Shown here piece by piece: positions 57,238 to 64,000 of a stretch of 64,000 nucleotides of DNA (within the stretch, counting starts at the first letter, position 1; every line of letters begins with the position of its first letter). The stretch covers positions 133,250 through 197,249 of the forward strand of contig JACTAT010000014.1 of assembly GCA_014526335.1 (NCBI GenBank), in the 5' to 3' direction. Below the pieces are notes generated by a model that saw nothing but the letters and a program-made list of their open reading frames with translations, did no database searches and had not been told where the DNA came from. The stretch comes from Chrysaora quinquecirrha. Its lineage: Eukaryota > Cnidaria > Scyphozoa > Semaeostomeae > Pelagiidae. The translations under genes and the position numbers were made by a program.

Positions 57238-60200
57238 ATGCATTCGAGTTCTTCTTCGCTGTCTGGTACGCCAAGAAGACGTCGCTCCAGATCAAGTTCA
57301 ATAAGCTCATCTCAAGGATCGATCAAACAAGGTAAGAAAACCACACAGTAACGTAGTGCCATTAATTATTGTAACACACACCACCAAAACATCGCAATGC
57401 ACCATTAGCAGTAAAAAAAAGTCTCAAATGCATTGATTTGTTGATACGACTATAACTTAATTTTGAGTTGTACAGATCTTAAGAATTGCGGTAAACAGAG
57501 AAAACCAAACATCGTAGGGCATTATTTTCAATCTGGCACCCCTCAAATGTGGCTCGAAATGCACCGAAAAAGCTACGATTATTGCGGTTTCACAGTGGCG
57601 AAGTGCAGCTTAGGCTACCTTAGCTCAAGAACCTGAGAGCCAGCGACCAAAAGGGGCCCCCAAAACATTTCTCGTATTGTGTGCCCGTTGGCCATACTGA
57701 ACTAAAAGGCTTCCAAAGGCCATCCCAAATAATCTTACTAACTTTGTTATCACAACACTGAAATCACTCGATTAAGATATCGTTTCACAAGAAGCTAGAT
57801 GATTTATAAATCAAATTAAAAAAAGATGGCCAACACTCATTCGGCTTTTTAAAAATTTCCCATTACCCCGAACACCCTTCCGTTCACTTCGAGTTCAATT
57901 CAATTTAGAGGCCCTACAGAAGGGCCATAACGTACTAAGTTCCAAAAGACCCTGAGAGTGTCACCGTTATACCTGGTTTCAAACCATTCATTCACCTCAC
58001 CTTAGATCAGTTTGGGTGCACAATTTTGTGCTTATCATAGACTCTATACAGTTTTTTGATGATGCAAAAGCATGAGTGCCACAATGATGAACCTTCAAAC
58101 TGTATCTTTGATTGCTAAATGTCTTAGATGTATAATTTAGTTTATTTTGCCTACCCCTCATTCTTTCCCTCATACTTTCTTCTCTTCAAGTTTGGCTTGA
58201 AGATTGACAAGCAATGTCGAGAGTAATGTGACACTGAAGCGCTATACTTCTTCTTCTTTTAGATACAAGAGTTCATGTGTTCGTGAGAGCAAGGCCATTT
58301 GATGAAACAACTTCAACAGCAACGATACCACTTGATTACCCTTCAGAGAAAGAGGTAGCCATTTATTTTGTAACAAAGCCTTCTTTGACTAACGACATTC
58401 ACTATTATCTCCAAGTTGATTGCATCTGTTCGTTTTCTTGTTTCAGATTAGACTGATTGAGCAAAAGCAAGAAACAACTTACAAGTTCGATCATGTATTC
58501 TCACCATCAGCCACTAATCAGGAGGTAAAGGTTTCAAATATAAATCACGGATACTTATATTTAAATGATTTATTTGACTAACAAATCAGAAGATCAAAAC
58601 ACTTCATCGGTCATTCTGCAGGGCACACTTCAATGCTTAAGCCTGGGTTAAGCCTATCATTAAGGATGCGTAAGCGGTGATTCGGCTAGCTACAGTAGGA
58701 CAACACAGCTATTGAGCAAACAACTTATCAAAGACTAAACGATCACTGAGCATGATTAATCTTTTAATCAACCAGTCAATAAGAATCACAATGTGTTGAG
58801 CTCACGTATTATTATGACGTATGACCGATGACCATAGTACTATGCATTCAGATTCATTTTTCTGTCTCTCTTCCTTAGGTGTGCAATGTTATTTGTTCAC
58901 CTCTGATTGACACTGTACTTGATGGATACAATGGAAGCTTCTTAGTCTATGGACAGTCAGGCACTGGTATGGTTCTAAGCTAATACGTAAAAATATACCT
59001 ATACCTCTATACGCATATCCATACCCAAATCTATACCTATTACGGTACCTATTTCTATACTTATACCTTCATATAGCTATACCTCTACCCACACCTATAG
59101 CTATACCAATCGTACCTATCTACATTTTATCTTTAACTATCAATATACCTATATTGCCCATGCAGATACCTTAACCTAAACCTAAACCTAAACCAATACC
59201 TATAACTCCAATGGTACCAATGCCCATACCTATACCCTATAATTTTACCTCTATACATGTATTAAACCTATCTCTTATATACCTTTACCTCTGTCTATGC
59301 CCATAGCTAAACCTTTTCCCGTGCCTATACATATGTTGAAACGTTACCTATGCCTATACCTGCACCCTTTACCTATGCCTAAAACTTTACTTCTTTGCTT
59401 TAAGTTATACCAAAACATATACATATCTAAACCTATACCTTCACCAATACCTATACCTATACTTATACCTATACCTATACCTATACCTATACCAATACCT
59501 ATACCTATATCTATCATATTTTTCTCTTCTATACCTTTACCTATGTCGATACCCATAATTAAGCCTTCACCTGTTCCTATACATAAGATGCAATGTTATC
59601 CCATTATTAACCTCTATACATAAGGTAATACCTTAACATATACCTATACCAATAACTATATAGCTATATCTATACATATACTGTACCAAAATGTATACAA
59701 ATACCTTTTCTTTTACCTATATCTTTAGCTACGCCTATGCATATACTTTTAGCTATACTTATAAGGCAAAAATATACCTATAACCACTACTACTCCAAAG
59801 GGCTCTGAATCTTTTGAAAATCTTCATAAGCTTTATCGATTATGCAATTGTTGCTCGTGCATTCTGAGAAATCCAACGTTCATTCTGAAGGTAAATCATT
59901 CACAGTACAATCAGAGGATGGTCTCATTCCAACTACAATAAATGAGCTGTTTGACCGTATTGAGAAAGATAGAGCACACAGCTATAAAGTATATATGTCA
60001 TACTTGCAAATTTATCATGAAAGAATCTACGATTTACTTGATCCAAACAAAGAAGCTGATATGCATCTTAGAGAACATCCTACAGAAGGTAAGATATGCA
60101 AACTGTGTATACCTATACTTGTACTTATACTATACTTGTACAGTAACTAGTCATACAGCCGTAGACTCTCTTTCCGTTTGACATTTTATGTTGAGCCTTC

Positions 60201-63200
60201 TTCAGCACCATACATATTTGTGATGAATGGTGAAAACGTTTCCACAAGTGGCATAATACACAATAAAAGTATTCCAATTTACAGTATGCCTATATCTATA
60301 CGTACACCTATGAAAAACCTAGCGTATATATATCTTTATCTGTATTAAGATGTATGCCTTACCCACACCTATACCTTCCCCCTACTATATATATAAAGAG
60401 GTGTTAGCTACCTACAGTAATACATGCATATAGCATACCTAAACTATGCCTATGCCTATACTTATAACTATACAAATATACGGTATACCCATACCAGAGT
60501 TATGCCTTTGCCAATACCTATATCTATATCCATACATATGCAATTCAATTTTCATCAACCATTTAAGGTCCTAGTAACATATACATATAATTACTAATAA
60601 TAGTGTATATATTGTTATGCATGATGCTGCCTACATATACCTTTAGCCGTAATACAATCTATGCCTTACCTACACCTTTACCAGTATCCTTCACTATATA
60701 TACATATAACCCTAATCGTAAACTTATGCCAGTAGCTATACTTATAGCTACACATACAACCGTACCTATGTCTATATTCCTTTCTATATGCATTCGCCAA
60801 TGCCCATACTTATCTATTAGCTAAACAAAAAATTCAAACACTTCAAAAAGACGTTGCTTGCATAAGACAATCCTCTTTACAGTGGCCATTGATGTTAGAC
60901 CAAAATGACAAGAAGATCTTAAATTATAGACTATTATAATAACAAAAACTAAACCCACCTTGATGTTGATCCATAATAACTATCTACAGGGATTATCATT
61001 GAGGGTTTGACAGAGTTTGCAATATCGTCAACCAGAGAGGCAGAACAACTTATTGGGCTTGGAAGGAAACAGCTCATTGTTGCAGAAACAAAAATGGTTC
61101 GAATGTCCAGCAGGTAAGTTTGGCAAGCATACCCAAAACATTTTTTATGTATCATCTTTAATGGAAATAGGGAAAGAAGCTAGGGAATAGTAGAATAGCA
61201 TGCTAAACTCATTAACAAGTAGGATGATTCAGAATTTCTGATTGGAAGCTAAATAAGGCATTAGAACGTATGATCAAAAGTATCAGACACGTTAGTGGAA
61301 CAAACAGGTATTAGAGAGCTAAGTTCCCCTGACCAAGACCCTGACATTGAGATGAGTAACACTGAGATGAGTAACACTGAAGGGGAAGAGTCAATAGGAA
61401 GACATAGGGACAGCTACTCTAGTAACTCTAGACAGCTACATTTACAGAAGCATGCAAAAAAACTAATAAACTGAAGCCAAGTAGATCATGGTACGAGACT
61501 TTTTTCTAAGGAAAAGAATGTTAAGAAGCCAGGATAGACCTGAGATTTTGCCACATTTATTTTCTTTCTCGGGTATTGCTCGTTATTTTCTTTTCTAATG
61601 AAGGTCACATTCAATATGTCTGCTACGAGTAGAGAAGAAGATGGTGCCAAAAGAATTTAGTAAGTTAAGGCATAAAGCCGCATGAAGTTTTCTACATCAT
61701 GTGTACTTGTTTGGACGGATATGCTTTGAAATAAACAGAGATTACCAAGTGCTCTGAGAGTTGGCTCACAAGAATCGCTTGCTTGCTAAACTTGTAAGAT
61801 GTAGGAAAGAGCAAAAGTAAAAAGTTTGATCATATAGGCCAAAGAGATTAGCCTAGATTATTCAGCTTCATATAACATTTATAAAAAAGGACAGTAAGAA
61901 GTTGGATCATTTAAGCAAGAGGGACTAGTCTGGACTTATTAAATGTTGCGTTAAACAATAGTTATAAAGACAGCAAGTTTATGAGGTATCAGAATGAACG
62001 AACATCAAAGGTATCCAAAAATTAACGCGACGATTTACGCGAAGTCAGAGAAATTGTCAGATGTCGCTCTTGGGGTAAGATCTTGGCCAAACGATCAAAA
62101 TTTTTTCAAGTGTTAGGAATCTGCTTGTCAGGCCGAGTGTTTGACCAATTGGCAAACAAACATTTACAAACATTGTTGTTTGCGACAAGCAGAAAATGTT
62201 TTCTAGTAAATGCTGTTTGTCCATTGGTGTTTCACGACGTGGCCACAACGGTCAAGCATTGTTTCACAAGCGAATTTCAGATGTTTGATGAACAATGTTT
62301 GATCGTTTGCTAGGGTCTTTCGTCGATAATGAAAGAAAGCATAATAAGGATATGATTAGTGAAAATTTACTGTATTTCAAACATTTACTCACTGTATTTC
62401 AAGTTTCTGTATATAGCACCCCTGTAAGTTTCATGTAAGGACTGTTACCCAGGGGGGGGGGGGGGCTCAATAACTTTCAATACGGGGGGTCCATGCCACT
62501 ATTTCCTTGGAGACCCCTAAATATTGAGTCTAATGTTTTGGGGACCCCAAATATTGAGTTTAATGTTTTGGAGACCCCCAAATATTGTTATCTCTATTTG
62601 GACACCTAAAATGTTTTCCCGTGTTTAGACATCAGTTCCATGACAATTTACAATTTATAAGCTCTTGCCTGTTGGATGGGTCATTGTAATGAACCCACCA
62701 AATCGCACGATTCTTCCTTCAGATTTGTGGACCCCAAATATTGAATTTTTGTCCATGTTATAATTCACAGACCCCAAATATTTAATAAGCTTAAGATTTC
62801 GGACCCCAAATATTAGCATGGACCCCCGTATTGAAAGTTAATGAGTACCCCCCTGGGGACTGTTAGCATTTCTTTAAGGTTCGAATATTTCCAGACTATA
62901 CAAATTCTAACTTAAGATTTCTTGATTTTTAGCTTTGCTGGACGAAACAGATTTAACAGTAAGCTATTATTTCTTAATTATCCTATTCAAAGCCTAGAAC
63001 CACTGCTTTCCAGGACAGTCACCCAGAGTATATCAACCTGAAGCCGCAATTCTAAAGTATTCTTGAAAAGGGTCATTGGGTTGAAAGGTAGGATTGGCAA
63101 AGATTGGCCAAACCTTTTGTGTGAAGTAAAAAGAAAGTGAAACTGCCTATCGGACTCTATAGCTATATTCGAGCTTTTCAAGGTTTTCCTGATACAGTTA

Positions 63201-63936
63201 GACTGCTTATCATGACAAGCCTTGATATTGAAGGCATTACATTTAAGAAGGGATCAGTCTCAGAATCTAGAAAGGAGATATGTAGTTCGTCTCTTTATTG
63301 GTGTGGCCTTTGCCTACCGGACAATAATGCCTTGACAACATGTTACATTTGTCCTATATATTGAGCCTAACAAATTTCTTTTCGTGATCATGAGGCAATG
63401 AAAAACAATGAGAATTATGATGATTGTAGCGAACTACATATGAAAACAATGGTATAGTAGCTGATACTGATTAGCCCACCTGGTTTTGATTTCAAGCTTC
63501 TCTCCACAATTTCAAGTAAATCATTATACTATTCTTTACAGCAGTTGCATTCCGAATTCATCAAACCAGAGGATGCATGCTGGAAAGGGAAATTATACTT
63601 GTGAGTATGCATAGTTTGCTGAGATGATTATTAAGAAACTCAAGCCAGGTTTCCATCCAGCTTGAAGTTGTAGCAAGTTTTGAAGTTGTACATAACTTTA
63701 AGATAGCGGAAAATAGTGGAAACATTTTTGGTCATACGCTAAAGATATCTGTCGTCATACTGAAGATGTCTCTGCTCTTTTTTGCAATGTCATATGCAGG
63801 CCAAGCTAAAATTAATTCGGCCTTTCAATTCTTTTAGATGTGATCTGGCTGGATCTGAGAGGCTGAAAAAGAGTGGAATAACTGGCGATCGGTTGAAAGA
63901 GGCTAGATATATTAATTCATCGCTTCTTGAGCTTGG
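57238..63936 (+). CDS. Divergent kinesin motor protein, N-terminal part (gene continues past the right edge)
   Basis: Nine exons chain with GT-AG borders and consistent phase: 57238-57331, 58263-58354, 58447-58524, 58879-58966, 59891-60088, 60990-61113, 62933-62958, 63542-63600, 63800-63936, giving 298 codons. A Ser/Arg-rich leader of about 31 residues from the ATG at 57238 precedes the motor ([27 protein letters not shown]). The P-loop is GQSGTGKSFT (113 on), followed by [15 protein letters not shown] and [10 protein letters not shown]. Switch II is [12 protein letters not shown] (267 on), then [18 protein letters not shown]. Thus it is a microtubule ATPase motor with an N-terminal head. Oddities: the switch I motif NxxSSRSH is not seen; the region reads [12 protein letters not shown]. 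Also, DLAGSE is preceded by an unusual [11 protein letters not shown]. Exon 8 has a tandem CAGCAG acceptor, so one residue may be optional. The subfamily cannot be assigned; the stalk and tail are outside. Confidence 0.88.
58985..59790. repeat. CCTATA/ACCTAT hexanucleotide satellite in a kinesin intron
   Basis: Runs of TACCTATACCTATACC with many point changes fill about 800 bp, most regular near 59445-59515. The hexamer makes Ile/Pro (plus strand) and Ile/Gly (minus strand) dipeptide frames that are not genes. The GT-AG intron around it (58967-59890) is well supported. Confidence 0.92.
60100..60830. repeat. Diverged CCTATA satellite in the next kinesin intron
   Basis: Weaker, interrupted copies of the same hexamer (ATACCTATACT, CCTATGCCTATACTTATA) are spread through the intron 60089-60989. 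The array therefore spans two introns on both sides of the exon at 59891-60088. Confidence 0.75.
61300..61475 (+). other. Unassigned protein-like intronic frame
   Basis: One plus-strand frame reads [16 protein letters not shown], then a tandem [24 protein letters not shown] and [11 protein letters not shown] before a stop. The composition is protein-like (acidic, then basic), but there is no ATG at its head and no splice phase that fits the kinesin chain. It may be a scrap of a retroelement or of an alternative exon. Confidence 0.25.
62078..62321. mobile_element. MITE-like element, GGCCAAACGATCAAA family (copy 3)
   Basis: The left end AGATCTTGGCCAAACGATCA and the right end (complement of TGATCGTTTGCTAGGGTCTT) form inverted termini like those of the 844-1127 copy. 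The interior has the same CAAACATT / AATGTTTG words. It lies in a kinesin intron. Confidence 0.68.
62448..62856. mobile_element. Mutator-type MITE with 9-bp target duplication
   Basis: The termini are long inverted copies: a G-rich run, then CTCAATAACTTTCAATACGG and GGTCCATG at the left, and the inverse (CATGGACCCCCGTATTGAAA, GTTAATGAG, CCCCCCTGG) at the right. The element is flanked by the 9-bp direct repeat GGACTGTTA (62439-62447 and 62857-62865). A 9-bp duplication with long inverted ends is typical of Mutator-like elements. The interior holds five to six loose repeats of ACCCCAAATATTGA and no transposase. The G run (about 14) may be miscounted. Confidence 0.88.
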
Positions 63937-64000
63937 GTAGGTCATATTGCCAATACCAGAGATAGAATTCCTTAACAATCATCCGGAAATGCTGGGGAAA

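Noticed and set aside
59297..59623. Frames made of Ile-Pro or Ile-Gly dipeptides
   Set aside because: They are produced by the CCTATA hexamer repeat in a kinesin intron.

Overview
This is an intron-rich, AT-rich metazoan nuclear segment. Every multi-exon gene has GT-AG introns with matching codon phases. The window holds five conserved animal genes, one intronic receptor-like sequence, and many short non-autonomous transposons and tRNA-derived SINEs. The gene set, the compact introns and the divergent class A receptor suggest an early-branching animal, most likely an anthozoan cnidarian such as a coral or anemone. That placement is inference; no marker gene proves it.

Layout. 245-14136 (-): the first 15 coding exons of CFAP46 (TTC40), an axonemal central-apparatus protein; the gene runs off the left edge. 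Its second intron holds, on the opposite strand, a frameshifted 7TM receptor-like sequence (11533-12385). 14292-20214 (+): an ADP-ribosylhydrolase of the ARH3 (ADPRS) type in four exons, head to head with CFAP46 across 155 bp; one exon has a one-base frameshift. 23438-43879 (-): a complete fibroblast growth factor receptor in 13 exons (signal peptide, three Ig domains, one TM segment, tyrosine kinase; 823 codons before the stop). 47029-49705 (-): an SH2-C1 protein in two coding exons whose C-terminal part is not RhoGAP but resembles the Cys-rich C-terminal module of NEURL4-type proteins. It needs two one-base corrections, both in A/T homopolymers. 57238-63936 (+): the first nine exons of a divergent kinesin motor, running off the right edge.

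Between and inside these genes are MITE-like elements with visible terminal inverted repeats. The clearest are a hAT-type element with an 8-bp target duplication (51127-51841), a Mutator-type element with a 9-bp duplication (62448-62856), a TA-flanked element (25841-26311) and a six-copy TA-flanked family. There are also tRNA-derived SINEs with A and B boxes, a LINE reverse transcriptase scrap, and several minisatellites, some of which create long false open frames.

The genes do not form one pathway. Two local themes stand out: a ciliary gene (CFAP46) shares a short divergent promoter with an ADP-ribose eraser (ARH3), and the SH2-C1 protein has a domain order I do not recognise from the well-known human families. 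Four one-base frameshifts in three otherwise conserved frames make base-level assembly error a serious possibility, so they need reads before any is called a pseudogene.
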